A DNA stretch of 64,000 nucleotides from Nesterenkonia alkaliphila (GCF_009758175.1 NZ_WRPM01000097.1:1-64000), one strand, 5' to 3'; shown: positions 26,060-36,302, counted from the first letter of the stretch. Made by a program: numbers and translations. Notes: generated by a model not told the origin, from the sequence alone.

Positions 26060-26824
26060 ATGTCAACTCTCGAGATCAAGGATCTGCATGTCTCCATCGA
26101 GACCGAGCAGGGCACTAAGGACATCCTCAAGGGAGTCTCCCTGACCATCAACTCCGGGGAGATCCACGCCATCATGGGCCCCAACGGCTCCGGCAAGTCC
26201 ACCCTGGCCGCCACCATCGCCGGACACCCCCGCTATGAGGTCACCTCCGGCTCCATCACCTTAGACGGTGAGGACGTCCTGGAGATGGAGGTCGACGAGC
26301 GGGCCCAGGCCGGCCTGTTCCTGGCCATGCAGTACCCCGTGGAGGTCCCCGGGGTCACCATGACCAACTTCCTGCGCACCGCCAAGACCGCCATCGACGG
26401 CGAAGCCCCCAAACTGCGCACCTGGGCCAAAGAGGTCAAGGAGGCCATGGCCAAGCTGCGCATCGATGCGGACTTCGCCAACCGCAATGTCAACGAGGGC
26501 TTCTCCGGCGGCGAGAAGAAGCGGGTGGAGATCCTGCAGCTGGAGCTTTTCAAGCCGAAGTTCGCCGTTCTCGACGAGACCGACTCCGGCCTGGACATCG
26601 ACGCTCTGCGCGTGGTCTCCGAGGGTGTCAACCGCGCTCATGACGAGAACAACATGGGCACCCTACTGATTACCCACTACACCCGCATCCTCAACTACAT
26701 CAAGCCCGACTACGTGCACGTGTTCGTGGACGGCAAGGTGGCCGAGCAGGGCGGTGCGGAACTGGCTGATGAGCTCGAGGCCAACGGCTACGACCGCTTC
26801 CTCGGTGCCGCTGCGGCGGCCTAG
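26060..26824 (+). CDS. sufC: Fe-S cluster assembly ATPase SufC
   Basis: 254 residues. ABC-type ATPase of the SufBCD scaffold: Walker A GPNGSGKST, signature GFSGGEKKR, Walker B FAVLDETDSGLDID (the SufC-typical DETDSG). AGGAAAAGG precedes the ATG. The 59-base gap after sufD contains GCGTCGTCGTACTTTTTAG but no convincing hairpin, so transcription should continue. Confidence 0.97.
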   Translation: MSTLEIKDLHVSIETEQGTKDILKGVSLTINSGEIHAIMGPNGSGKSTLAATIAGHPRYEVTSGSITLDGEDVLEMEVDERAQAGLFLAMQYPVEVPGVTMTNFLRTAKTAIDGEAPKLRTWAKEVKEAMAKLRIDADFANRNVNEGFSGGEKKRVEILQLELFKPKFAVLDETDSGLDIDALRVVSEGVNRAHDENNMGTLLITHYTRILNYIKPDYVHVFVDGKVAEQGGAELADELEANGYDRFLGAAAAA

Positions 26825-28568
<1,744 letters not shown>

Positions 28569-28631
28569 TAGGAACAGACCAGACGTTATACCCGTAGCAG
28601 CACCAGCAGACATGCGGGAAGGAAGAAGAGC

Positions 28632-28958
28632 ATGAGCGAGACAGCAACACAGACACCGCTTGAGGACATCGAAGAGGCGCTCAAGGAGGTCATCGACCCC
28701 GAACTGGGCATCAACGTGGTGGACCTCGGGCTGCTCTACGGGCTGCGCTACGAGGACGACGGCGCCCTGGTCATCGATATGACCCTGACCACCGCCGCCT
28801 GCCCGCTCACCGATGTGCTCGAGGAGCAGGTCGGCCAGCATGTGGGCACCATGGTGGACGAATGGCGTCTCAACTGGGTCTGGATGCCCCCGTGGGGACC
28901 CGAGAAGATCACCGAGGACGGCAAGGAGCAGATGCGAGCCCTGGGCTTCAACATCTGA
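28632..28958 (+). CDS. sufT: SufT/MIP18-type Fe-S assembly factor (DUF59)
   Basis: 108 residues. A DUF59 domain fills the protein: LEDIEEALKEVIDPELGINVVDLGLLY carries the DPE motif, and TTAACPLTDVLEEQV has the conserved cysteine. In actinobacteria this gene regularly ends the suf operon and the protein helps maturation of some Fe-S targets. GGAAGGAAG precedes the ATG. A terminator follows. Confidence 0.95.
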   Translation: MSETATQTPLEDIEEALKEVIDPELGINVVDLGLLYGLRYEDDGALVIDMTLTTAACPLTDVLEEQVGQHVGTMVDEWRLNWVWMPPWGPEKITEDGKEQMRALGFNI

Positions 28959-28979
28959 GCCGCTGCAGAGGCATCGAAG

Positions 28980-29011
28980 GCCCGGTGGGACACAGCGCCC
29001 GCCGGGCTTTT
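28980..29011 (+). terminator. Rho-independent terminator of the suf operon
   Basis: A 10-bp stem (28980-28989 with 28998-29007, one G-U pair) with an 8-base loop, directly followed by TTTT. Confidence 0.88.
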
Positions 29012-29088
29012 CTGCGTTCGCCTGCGGGCGGGGTGGGCCGGTACCCTAGAAAGGTTGTCCCGACCCCTGACTGGAAGAAGCTACCCCT

Positions 29089-30687
29089 GTGATCAACGTG
29101 TCCAACCTCGAGCTGCGTGCTGGAGCGCGCCTGCTCATGGACGAGGTCAGCTTCCGCATCGACTCCGGCGACAAAATCGGGCTGGTGGGCCGCAACGGTG
29201 CAGGTAAGACCACGATGACCAAAGTGCTGGCCGGTCAGACCCAGCCGGCTGCCGGACATGTGGAACGCCGCGGAGAGATCGGCTATCTGCCGCAGGACCC
29301 CAAGGTCGAGAACATGGATCAGCTGGCCCGCGACCGCATCCTCTCTGCCCGGGAGCTCGATGTGGTGGTGCGAAAGATGCGCCAGGCCGAACAGGACATG
29401 GCCTCCGCGGACGCCGCGGTCAGCGATAAGGCCATGCGCAGCTACGAGAAGCTCCAGGCCCGCTTCGAATCCGCCGGCGGCTACGCTGCCGAATCCCAGG
29501 CCGCCACCATCTGCGCCAATCTGGACCTGCCCGAACGCATTCTCACCCAGCCCCTGCACACCCTCTCCGGCGGCCAGCGGCGCCGGGTGGAACTGGCCCG
29601 GATCCTCTTCTCCCAGGCAGATACGCTGCTGCTGGACGAGCCCACCAACCACCTGGACGCCGATTCCATCACCTGGCTGCGCGAACACCTGAAAACATTC
29701 CCCGGCGGGGTGCTGATGATCAGCCATGATGTGGACCTCATCGAGAACACCGTGAACCGGGTCCTGTATCTGGACGCCATGCGCCAGAGCGTCGATGTCT
29801 ACAACATGACCTGGAAGAAGTACCTCGCCCAGCGGGAGCAGGATGAGGCCCGGCGCAAACGCGAGTACGCCAATGCGGAGAAGAAAGCCTCCGCCCTGCG
29901 GTTCCAGGCCGAGAAGATGCGGGCCAAAGCCTCCAAGGCCGTGGCCGCCCAGTCCATGCTCAAGCGCGCCGACCGCATGATGGCCGGCCTGGAGGGGGAG
30001 CGGCAGGCGGACAAAGTCGCCAATATCCGGTTCCCCAAGCCCCAGCCCTGCGGCAAGACCCCGCTGATGGCCAAGGGGCTCAGCAAGTCCTACGGCTCCC
30101 TGGAGATCTTCACCGGACTGGACCTGGCCATCGACCGCGGCTCCCGGGTGGTGATCCTGGGCTTCAACGGTGCGGGCAAGACCACTCTGATGCGCCTGCT
30201 GGCCGGGGCAGCCCAGCCGGACAGTGGTGAGGTCCTGCACGGGCACGGGCTCAAACTGGGCTACTTCGCCCAGGAGCATGACACCTTGGACACTGAACGC
30301 TCGGTGCTGGAGAACATGAAGACCGCCGCGCCTTTCCTCAACGACACCGACCAGCGGAAGATCCTGGGCAGCTTCCTCTTCTCAGGCGACGACGTCGCCA
30401 AACCCGCCAGCGTGCTCTCCGGTGGGGAGAAGACCCGGCTGGCCCTGGCTACCCTGGTGGCCTCCAGCGCGAACGTCCTGCTCCTGGACGAACCCACCAA
30501 TAACCTGGATCCAGCCTCCCGCGAGGAGATCCTTGCGGCCCTGCGCACCTATGAGGGGGCAGTCGTGCTGATCTCCCATGACCCCGGCGCAGTCGAGGCA
30601 TTGGATCCTGAACGGGTCCTGCTGCTGCCTGACGGGGTGGAGGATCTCTACACCCAGGAGTATGCGGACCTGGTCACCCTCGAATAG
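29089..30687 (+). CDS. ABC-F family ATPase
   Basis: 532 residues with two ABC cassettes and no membrane part. Cassette 1 has Walker A VGRNGAGKTT and signature LSGGQRRRVE; cassette 2 has LGFNGAGKTT and LSGGEKTRLA. A charged helical linker between them (residues about 235-300, rich in Lys, Arg and Glu: AREQ, RRKREYANAEKKA) is the P-site tRNA interaction region of ABC-F proteins. Such proteins act on the ribosome, either in housekeeping (EttA-like) or antibiotic protection; the subfamily is unclear. The start is GTG with GGAAG upstream. TACCCT at 29042-29047 could be the -10, after the suf terminator. Confidence 0.92.
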   Translation: MINVSNLELRAGARLLMDEVSFRIDSGDKIGLVGRNGAGKTTMTKVLAGQTQPAAGHVERRGEIGYLPQDPKVENMDQLARDRILSARELDVVVRKMRQAEQDMASADAAVSDKAMRSYEKLQARFESAGGYAAESQAATICANLDLPERILTQPLHTLSGGQRRRVELARILFSQADTLLLDEPTNHLDADSITWLREHLKTFPGGVLMISHDVDLIENTVNRVLYLDAMRQSVDVYNMTWKKYLAQREQDEARRKREYANAEKKASALRFQAEKMRAKASKAVAAQSMLKRADRMMAGLEGERQADKVANIRFPKPQPCGKTPLMAKGLSKSYGSLEIFTGLDLAIDRGSRVVILGFNGAGKTTLMRLLAGAAQPDSGEVLHGHGLKLGYFAQEHDTLDTERSVLENMKTAAPFLNDTDQRKILGSFLFSGDDVAKPASVLSGGEKTRLALATLVASSANVLLLDEPTNNLDPASREEILAALRTYEGAVVLISHDPGAVEALDPERVLLLPDGVEDLYTQEYADLVTLE

Positions 30688-30752
30688 TCGCACACCGGCT
30701 CACAGGAAGTTCTCAGGACGCCCGGTTTCCATAGGACAATGGGAGACCTCCG

Positions 30753-31220
30753 ATGACCCGGATGAGCCGCCGCCCCGCTGCGCTGCTGATACTGGCCGGG
30801 GTGCTCTGGACCTCCGGGTGCGCTGAGTATCCAGCCGACCCCGATCGTAGCCTCGCCCAGGCCCGGGAGGGTGAGCTGAGCGTAGGAGTGGTGGAGCACC
30901 CACCCTGGACCGACCTCTCCGGGCAGCACCCTGCAGGCAGCGAGGTGGAGCTCATCAGCAGCTATGCCGACCGGATCGGCGCACAGATCCGCTGGGTCCC
31001 GGGGAGCGAATCGGAGCTGGTGGGGCTGATGGCGGACCACGAGCTGGACCTGATCATCGGCGGGTTCGACGAGAACACCCCTTGGGCCTCCGAGGCGGCG
31101 CCCACCAGGCCCTACGCAACCCCAGGAGATGATCCCGGACGGATCGTGCTCGTTGAGCAGGGGGAGAATGCGCTGCTGACAGACCTGGAGACCTACTTCA
31201 TCGAGAGGCGGACTCGATGA
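30753..31220 (+). CDS. Short solute-binding-protein-like lipoprotein
   Basis: 155 residues. Signal peptide MTRMSRRPAALLILAGVLW ends in TSGCAEY, a good lipobox. The mature part begins GELSVGVVEHPPWTDL, then GSEVELISSYADRIGAQIRWV and LMADHELDLIIGGF. That is the first lobe of a family 3 (amino-acid type) periplasmic binding protein. The protein stops after roughly half of the usual 230-residue domain, so it lacks most of the second lobe and may not close on a ligand in the usual way. Its stop overlaps the CDF transporter start (ATGA), so the two are translated together; a metal or regulatory role is possible. Confidence 0.75.
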   Translation: MTRMSRRPAALLILAGVLWTSGCAEYPADPDRSLAQAREGELSVGVVEHPPWTDLSGQHPAGSEVELISSYADRIGAQIRWVPGSESELVGLMADHELDLIIGGFDENTPWASEAAPTRPYATPGDDPGRIVLVEQGENALLTDLETYFIERRTR

Positions 31221-32182
31221 GCCGCTTCGGACACACCGAGCTGCCCCAGGTGCAGAAGCAGGCACTGCGCGCCGCCCGGCGCCTCCAATGGATCTGGCTG
31301 GGAATCCTGAGCCTGACCGTGGTGGCGATGGCCGCGGTGATGGGAAACTCCCAGGCGATGAAGACCGCGTGGATCGAGGACATGCTCTCCTTCCTGCCGC
31401 CACTGGCCTTCCTCATCGGGGCGCGCCTGGCCACCAGGACACCGAATGAGCGCTTTCCCTTCGGGTATCACCGCGCAGTGGGTGTGGGACATCTGGTCTC
31501 CGGGGTGGCCCTGGCCGGGGTCGGGCTGCTGCTGATCGCCGACGGCGGCAGCAGCCTGATGTTGGGGGAGCGCCCGCCGATCGGGGTGGTCAGCGTCTTC
31601 GGCACCCCGGTGTGGCTGGGCTGGCTGATGATGCTGGTGGCGCTGGCCAGCTGCATCGCCCCGGTGATCTTGGGCCGAATCAAGCGGCGTCTGGCTGAGC
31701 AGCTGCATGACAAGGTGCTGCGGGCAGATGCAGATATGAACCGAGCGGACTGGCTGACCGGCCTGGCCACTGCCGCAGGTGTGGCCGGCATCGGGTTCGG
31801 CTGGTGGTGGGCCGATGCGGCCGCCGCGCTCGTGATCTCGGTCAGCATCACCAAGGACGGCTGGGAGAACATCCGCGACGCGATCCGCGACCTCACCGAC
31901 GCCCGCGCCACTACAGTGGACAATTCAGCACCCCACCCGCTGATCGCCCGGATCAACTCCCGTCTCCTTAAGGACCCCCGGGTCGTCTCCGCCCAGACCC
32001 GTGCCCGGGACGAGGGGCATGTGCTGCATGTGGAGTCCTTCGTGCAGGTGGCCGGGTCCGAGGTGGAGGTCTGCTGGCTGAACGAGCTGCGGCGCAGCTG
32101 TGCAGAGCTGGACTGGCGCATCCAGGATCTGGTCCTCACTGTCACCGCGGAGCCTCACCAAGAGGCAGACAGCAGCGCCTGA
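31217..32182 (+). CDS. Cation diffusion facilitator family transporter
   Basis: 321 residues, about six membrane helices. The second helix carries AWIEDMLSFLPPLAFLI, followed by RFPFGYHRAVGVGHLVSG, a CDF hallmark. The fifth helix region has DADMNRADWLTGLATAAG and WWADAAAALVIS, supplying the usual metal-site aspartates. A cytosolic ferredoxin-like C-terminal domain follows (about residues 235-315). The HxxxD of classical zinc transporters appears as N-R-A-D here, so the metal may not be zinc. It is coupled to the short lipoprotein gene and convergent with SURF1. Confidence 0.88.
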   Translation: MSRFGHTELPQVQKQALRAARRLQWIWLGILSLTVVAMAAVMGNSQAMKTAWIEDMLSFLPPLAFLIGARLATRTPNERFPFGYHRAVGVGHLVSGVALAGVGLLLIADGGSSLMLGERPPIGVVSVFGTPVWLGWLMMLVALASCIAPVILGRIKRRLAEQLHDKVLRADADMNRADWLTGLATAAGVAGIGFGWWWADAAAALVISVSITKDGWENIRDAIRDLTDARATTVDNSAPHPLIARINSRLLKDPRVVSAQTRARDEGHVLHVESFVQVAGSEVEVCWLNELRRSCAELDWRIQDLVLTVTAEPHQEADSSA

Positions 32183-32193
32183 GGTCTATGAGC

Positions 32194-33129
32194 TCAGCCC
32201 GAGCGGCTGAGCCGCTTCTCCACCCAGGCGTCCTCGGCGTCCTCATCGGAGTATCTGCCGCGCTGCTGCCGGTGCAGCTGCTTGGCTCGGCGCACCCGTT
32301 CCTGCTTCTCCAAACGGGGATCGGCAGCGCCCAGATCCGCGGTTGTGGGGAAGTCACCGGCAGCGTCCTCGGCGGCGTCGAGCTCCTCTAGGTCCAAATT
32401 GCGGCGGTGCACCCGTGCGGCGTAGCCCCAGCCCACAAAGCTCAGCAGCCCGAAGGCCACCCACTGCATCGAATAGCCCAGATGCGGGCCTTCATCCAGG
32501 CTGGGCCGGGCCAGCTGATACGGGGCCTCGGCAGCGGCGGGTGATTCCTCAGCCATCAGCCCGTAGGCACCCTCAACCAGTGCATAGTCCACCTCGGAGC
32601 CATACTGGCCCAGGTCAATGGAGGCCAGCTGACCAGCTGGTGCCCCCCGCTCGATCGCCGGCTCGGCGGGCTTGAGCCGGACCACCGCATCCACCTGGCC
32701 GGCAGGGGGGTCCGGGTTATAGGCCGGCACCGAGCCGTCAGTGCTGGAGGTGGGCAGCCAGCCACGGGAGATCACCAGGACGTCACCGGTCTCGGATTCC
32801 CGGAACGGCACCAGCTGTTCGTAGCCCACCTGCCCCCCGTGGCCCCGGTTGCGGGCCAGCAGAGAGTCCTCCCAGAGGTACTCGCCCTGAATCTGCACGA
32901 CAGTCCACTCATCCTCCGGGCGGCCCTGGGAGAACAGCTCGCGGGCCTCGGCGTAGGCTACCGGCTCCTGATCGTAGTTGGCGACGATCCGGTTGATCTC
33001 CTCCAAGGCGGACTCCCGACGGTCCAGTTGCCACTGGCCCAGCAGGTAGCAGGCGAAGCAGAACACCACGCAGACGGCCAGCCAGCTCAGCCAGACCGGG
33101 CTGAGCAGGAAGGAATAGCGCTGCCTCAC
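32194..33129 (-). CDS. SURF1 family cytochrome c oxidase assembly protein
   Basis: 311 residues. SURF1 layout: an N-terminal membrane helix (LSWLAVCVVFCFACYLLGQWQ with the family GxWQLxR motif), a periplasm-facing domain (VQIQGEYLWEDSLLARNR, LVISRGWLPTSS), and a C-terminal membrane helix (HLGYSMQWVAFGLLSFVGWGY). A charged cytosolic tail follows. SURF1 helps insert heme a/a3 into subunit I. The start is GTG at 33129, overlapping the stop of the upstream 82-residue gene. The operon promoter carries TTCTAC-N5-GTAGAA, as does that of ctaA. Confidence 0.93.
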   Translation of the reverse strand: MRQRYSFLLSPVWLSWLAVCVVFCFACYLLGQWQLDRRESALEEINRIVANYDQEPVAYAEARELFSQGRPEDEWTVVQIQGEYLWEDSLLARNRGHGGQVGYEQLVPFRESETGDVLVISRGWLPTSSTDGSVPAYNPDPPAGQVDAVVRLKPAEPAIERGAPAGQLASIDLGQYGSEVDYALVEGAYGLMAEESPAAAEAPYQLARPSLDEGPHLGYSMQWVAFGLLSFVGWGYAARVHRRNLDLEELDAAEDAAGDFPTTADLGAADPRLEKQERVRRAKQLHRQQRGRYSDEDAEDAWVEKRLSRSG

Positions 33130-33374
33130 GATGAACCTGCTGCCATGGGTTCGGTGCTGCGCCAGAACAGCCGGGCCCTGAGGAAGTCCTCCAGCCACTG
33201 CCGGTGCTCATCGCAGCCCAGCCAGGCCTTGCGCCGCTGAGGATCATGGATCTTGGGGTTGTTCCACAGGATTCGCCATTGCGCCGGGGCAGTGCAGCCC
33301 TTGCGTGAGCAGGTGGGGGTCTCCGGGCCCTGCTGGCCGGAGGCCTGCTTCTCCAATGCGCCGAGCAGATCCAT
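33126..33374 (-). CDS. Small Cys/His-rich conserved protein (82 aa)
   Basis: A probable treble-clef or zinc-ribbon-like protein: CSRKGCTAPAQWRI and LGCDEHRQWLEDFLRAR supply a C-x4-C ... C-x2-H set of possible metal ligands. Similar short proteins stand next to SURF1 genes in Micrococcaceae, as far as I recall; the function is unknown. Start and stop overlap the neighbours, so it is the middle gene of a tightly coupled operon (DUF3099, this gene, SURF1). A role in oxidase assembly is inferred from position only. Confidence 0.78.
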   Translation of the reverse strand: MDLLGALEKQASGQQGPETPTCSRKGCTAPAQWRILWNNPKIHDPQRRKAWLGCDEHRQWLEDFLRARLFWRSTEPMAAGSS

Positions 33375-33793
33375 CAGTCCGTCCCCTCCTTCGGCTCATC
33401 CTCAGCCAGTTCCCCGGAGATCACTGCCTCATGCTGTGTGCTGTGGGGGGCGGCGTCGTCGTTCTCTTCCTCCCACCACTGGGCGGGTTCGGCCTCCGGC
33501 TCCTGGGCACCGGTGCCCAGCCGCCGCTGAGCATTGCGCTCAAGCGTCTCCACCCCGCCCCGGTAGCGGTCCCCGCCGGCATTGGCGTTGACCACTGCGA
33601 TATACGGCAGCACCGCCGCACCGACTACGAAGGCCAGCGCCCACCAGCTCTGCCAGACCGCACCCACCAGGATGGCCAGCACAAAGCAGACAGTGCGGAT
33701 GGACATCGCCACGGCATACCGCATCATCCTGCTGTGCTGCTCGGCGCTGTGCGGCACCGGGGCGTCGGTGATGGTGTGGACCTCAGAGGTCAT
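33374..33793 (-). CDS. DUF3099 family membrane protein
   Basis: 139 residues. The DUF3099 core begins VHTITDAPVPHSAEQHSRMMR, then two membrane helices (SIRTVCFVLAILVGAVWQSW, ALAFVVGAAVLPYIAVVNAN) and a disordered acidic tail with ENDDAAPHS. The family has no known function but is actinobacterial and often lies by SURF1. First gene of the operon: TAGAAT 6 bases before the ATG makes it leaderless, and this box overlaps a TTCTAC/GTAGAA repeat. Confidence 0.88.
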   Translation of the reverse strand: MTSEVHTITDAPVPHSAEQHSRMMRYAVAMSIRTVCFVLAILVGAVWQSWWALAFVVGAAVLPYIAVVNANAGGDRYRGGVETLERNAQRRLGTGAQEPEAEPAQWWEEENDDAAPHSTQHEAVISGELAEDEPKEGTD

Positions 33794-33799
33794 CCCTAT

Positions 33800-33805
33800 A
33801 TTCTA
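33800..33805 (-). promoter_or_regulatory. -10 box of the DUF3099-SURF1 operon
   Basis: TAGAAT on the minus strand, 6 bases before the ATG. Five of its six bases lie within the operator-like repeat at 33801-33817. Confidence 0.62.
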
Positions 33806-33817
33806 CGCCCCGTAGAA
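33801..33817. promoter_or_regulatory. Operator-like repeat TTCTAC-N5-GTAGAA, copy 2 (SURF1 operon)
   Basis: Same perfect half-sites and 5-base spacing as at 21064 and 43039; the spacer is GCCCC. It covers the -10 of the DUF3099-SURF1 operon and lies 32 bases upstream of the fabG -10 on the other strand, so it could affect both. Confidence 0.7.
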
Positions 33818-33848
33818 GAATTACTCATCGGTAGCGGGGCGACCGGGT

Positions 33849-33854
33849 TAGGGT
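33849..33854 (+). promoter_or_regulatory. -10 box for fabG (leaderless)
   Basis: TAGGGT followed by 7 bases and the ATG at 33862, which decides that start over the in-frame GTG at 33853. Confidence 0.6.
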
Positions 33855-33861
33855 GTTAGGC

Positions 33862-34569
33862 ATGAGCGAACGATCAGTACTTATCACCGGCGGCAACCGC
33901 GGCATCGGCCGGGCAATCGCCGAATCATTCATCGCCAACGGGGACAAGGTCGCCGTCACCACCCGCACCGGGCTGGCCCCGGAGGGGGCGCTGGGGGTGG
34001 CCGCCGATGTCACCGACTCTGCCAGCATCGACGCTGCCTTCACCCAGGTGGAGCAGGCCCACGGTCCGGTGGAGATCCTGGTGGCCAATGCCGGCATCAC
34101 CCGCGACACCCTGCTGCTGCGGATGAGCGAGGAGGACTTCTCCTCGGTCCTGGACACTAACCTCACCGGCGCCTTCCGGGTGCTCAAACGTGCATCCAAA
34201 GGCATGCTCAGGCTGCGCCGGGGCCGGGTGGTGCTGATCGGCTCGGTAGTCGGCCTCTACGGCTCGCCCGGGCAGATCAACTACAGCTCATCCAAGTCAG
34301 CCCTGGTGGGTATGGCCCGCTCGCTGACCCGGGAGCTGGGCGGCCGGGGGATCACCGCCAATGTGGTGGCCCCGGGATTCGTCCGCTCCGATATGACCGA
34401 TCAGCTGGACGAGGACACCCAGAAGAAGTACCTGGAGAACATCCCCGCCGGGCGCTTCGCCGAGGCGGAGGAGGTTGCCAAGGTGGTGCGTTGGCTCTCC
34501 AGCGAGGAGGCTGCCTATATCTCCGGGGCTGTGATCCCGGTAGACGGCGGACTCGGCATGGGCCACTGA
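33862..34569 (+). CDS. fabG: 3-oxoacyl-ACP reductase, SDR family
   Basis: NADPH-dependent ketoreductase of fatty acid synthesis, 235 residues. Seen are the cofactor motif TGGNRGIG near residue 9, NAG in LVANAGITRDTLLLRM, the catalytic serine in IGSVVGLYG, Y-x3-K in INYSSSKSALVGMARS, and a C-terminal AYISGAVIPVDGGLGMGH typical of FabG/MabA. The leaderless start follows TAGGGT. A second SDR gene follows after 37 bases, an arrangement like mabA-inhA in mycobacteria. Confidence 0.93.
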   Translation: MSERSVLITGGNRGIGRAIAESFIANGDKVAVTTRTGLAPEGALGVAADVTDSASIDAAFTQVEQAHGPVEILVANAGITRDTLLLRMSEEDFSSVLDTNLTGAFRVLKRASKGMLRLRRGRVVLIGSVVGLYGSPGQINYSSSKSALVGMARSLTRELGGRGITANVVAPGFVRSDMTDQLDEDTQKKYLENIPAGRFAEAEEVAKVVRWLSSEEAAYISGAVIPVDGGLGMGH

Positions 34570-34606
34570 CCCACCCCCGCCACCAGCAGATATTGAGGAG
34601 AATTTC

Positions 34607-35365
34607 ATGACAGAACGTGATTTGGCCGGCAAGGGTGCCATCATCACAGGTTCCTCCCGCGGAATCGGTGCCGCCACCGCCCAGTTGATCGGCGAGCGTG
34701 GGGCAGGGGTGGTGGTCAACTACCGGGCCAAGGCACCTCGGGCCAATAAGGTGGTCAAAGGCATTGAGGAGGCCGGCGGCCGGGCTGTGGCCGTGCAGGC
34801 CGATCTCACTGAGGCGGCCGGCAGCCAGGCTCTGGTCGAGGCGGCAGTGCAGAGCTTCGGCTCCCTGGACCTGCTGATCCTCAACGCCTCCGGAGGCATG
34901 GAGGCGGATAGGGGTGAGCACTACGCCCTGAAACTCAACCGGGACGCCCAGGTCACCATGGTTGAGACCGCGATGGACGTGATGCCGGCCGGCTCCCAGA
35001 TCGTGTTCGTGACCAGCCATCAGGCGCACTTCATCAACCAGGTGGCCACAATGGACGCCTATGAGCCGGTGGCCCGCTCCAAGCGCGCCGGCGAGGATGC
35101 GTTGCGCGCCCTGGTGCCCGCCCTGGACGAGAAGGGGATTCTGCTCACCATCGTCTCCGGGGACATGATCGAGGGCACCATCACCGCCACCCTGCTCAAC
35201 CGGGCCCAGCCCGGGGCTATCGAGGCCCGGCGCGAGGCTGCCGGCAAGCTCTACACAGTGGAGGAATTCGCCGAGGAGATCGCCAAACTGGTCAATAAGC
35301 CCGGCTTGGAGCAGGCTCACACTGAGCTGGTCGGCGGGGCAGCAGACTTCCTCTCGCGGCAGTAG
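34607..35365 (+). CDS. SDR family oxidoreductase with FabI-like active-site spacing
   Basis: 252 residues. The N-terminus is classical SDR (IITGSSRGIGAATAQ, later LLILNASGG). However, the active site reads FVTSHQAHF and then DAYEPVARSKRAGE: the tyrosine and lysine are six residues apart (Y-x6-K), as in enoyl-ACP reductases FabI/InhA, not three as in FabG. The C-terminal part (YTVEEFAEEIAKLVNK) is not FabG-like either. It may therefore serve as the enoyl reductase partner of fabG, but this is inference. GAGGAG precedes the ATG. Confidence 0.8.
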   Translation: MTERDLAGKGAIITGSSRGIGAATAQLIGERGAGVVVNYRAKAPRANKVVKGIEEAGGRAVAVQADLTEAAGSQALVEAAVQSFGSLDLLILNASGGMEADRGEHYALKLNRDAQVTMVETAMDVMPAGSQIVFVTSHQAHFINQVATMDAYEPVARSKRAGEDALRALVPALDEKGILLTIVSGDMIEGTITATLLNRAQPGAIEARREAAGKLYTVEEFAEEIAKLVNKPGLEQAHTELVGGAADFLSRQ

Positions 35366-35366
35366 C

Positions 35367-36302
35367 TCAGTTCAGCAGCAGAAGTCCCGTGGGCACCGCC
35401 AGCAGAGCGGCAGAGACTACGACGACGCCCACTAGGGCTGGTGTGCCCAGAGGGTCCTGGGGGATCAGCAGCCGCTGCAGCCGGGCTCCGGTGATCTGGT
35501 GGGTTGAGCCAGAAGCCGGCTCATCGGGATCCGAGGAACTCAGCGCCAAGGAGCGCAGCAGATCCTGCCTGGAACTGGTGCTCAGCGCGCCCTCATCGGC
35601 GAGCATCTCAGTGAGCTCCAGCACCGCCTCCCGTCCGTAGCGGGTGGTGGGCAGCCAGGGCAGCGCCCGGTACCAGGCCTCAAAGGCCATGGTGAGCAGA
35701 TGATGGCGCTGCTTCAGATGGGTCTGTTCATGGGCCACCACAGCGGCCAGCTCACGCTCGTTGAGGGTCTCCAGCAGACCGCGGGAGAGCACCGTGACGG
35801 AGCTGGCGTTGGTGCGCCCGGGCAGGCAGTAGGCCAGGGGTGCGTCGTGGTCGATGACCTGGGTGTCGGCGGCGTCGTCCCCGTTCTGCAGGGGAGTGGA
35901 GAGCAGGTGCACCAACTGGCGGTGCCGGCGGCGGGCCGTGAGCACCCGGGCATAGGTGCGCACCAGCGTCAGCAGCAGGTGCCCGCCCAGCAGCATCCCC
36001 AGGCACAGCGCAAAGATATGCCAGGGGTGCACGTCAAGCTCGCCCAGGGCGCTGTAGTCCTCCTGCCCGGTGAGTCTGGCTGCGGTGCTCACCGCCGAGG
36101 GCAGGTTCTCACCGAAGGGAGAGAGTCCGTACACAATCGGTGCTCCCACCATGGAGAGCCCCCCGGCCAGCGCAATCGCCTGCCAGAGCAGCATCGCAGC
36201 CCAGGGGGAGCGGGTGCGGAATCGGGCCCCCTGCAGCAGCTTCGGCACAGGGACCGCCAGCAGCACCGCCAGTGCCGTGAGAAAGAGCGCAATAGCCGTC
36301 AT
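35367..36302 (-). CDS. M56 (BlaR1/MecR1-like) membrane metallopeptidase
   Basis: 311 residues, four or so membrane helices (IALFLTALAVLLAVPVP, LLWQAIALAGGLSM, WHIFALCLGMLLGGHLLL, C-terminal ALVGVVVVSAALLAVPTGLL). The zinc motif is AVVAHEQTHLKQRHHL near residue 190 with a following ELTEMLADEGAL that supplies the third ligand. There is no beta-lactam sensor domain. In actinobacteria M56 proteins usually adjoin a BlaI repressor, which they may cleave. Here the only BlaI gene lies 6.8 kb away. GAAGAGGA precedes the ATG. Confidence 0.88.
   Translation of the reverse strand: MTAIALFLTALAVLLAVPVPKLLQGARFRTRSPWAAMLLWQAIALAGGLSMVGAPIVYGLSPFGENLPSAVSTAARLTGQEDYSALGELDVHPWHIFALCLGMLLGGHLLLTLVRTYARVLTARRRHRQLVHLLSTPLQNGDDAADTQVIDHDAPLAYCLPGRTNASSVTVLSRGLLETLNERELAAVVAHEQTHLKQRHHLLTMAFEAWYRALPWLPTTRYGREAVLELTEMLADEGALSTSSRQDLLRSLALSSSDPDEPASGSTHQITGARLQRLLIPQDPLGTPALVGVVVVSAALLAVPTGLLLLN

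Noticed and set aside
35367-36302. Beta-lactam sensor function for the M56 protein
   Set aside because: No penicillin-binding sensor domain and no beta-lactamase gene nearby; only the membrane peptidase part is present.
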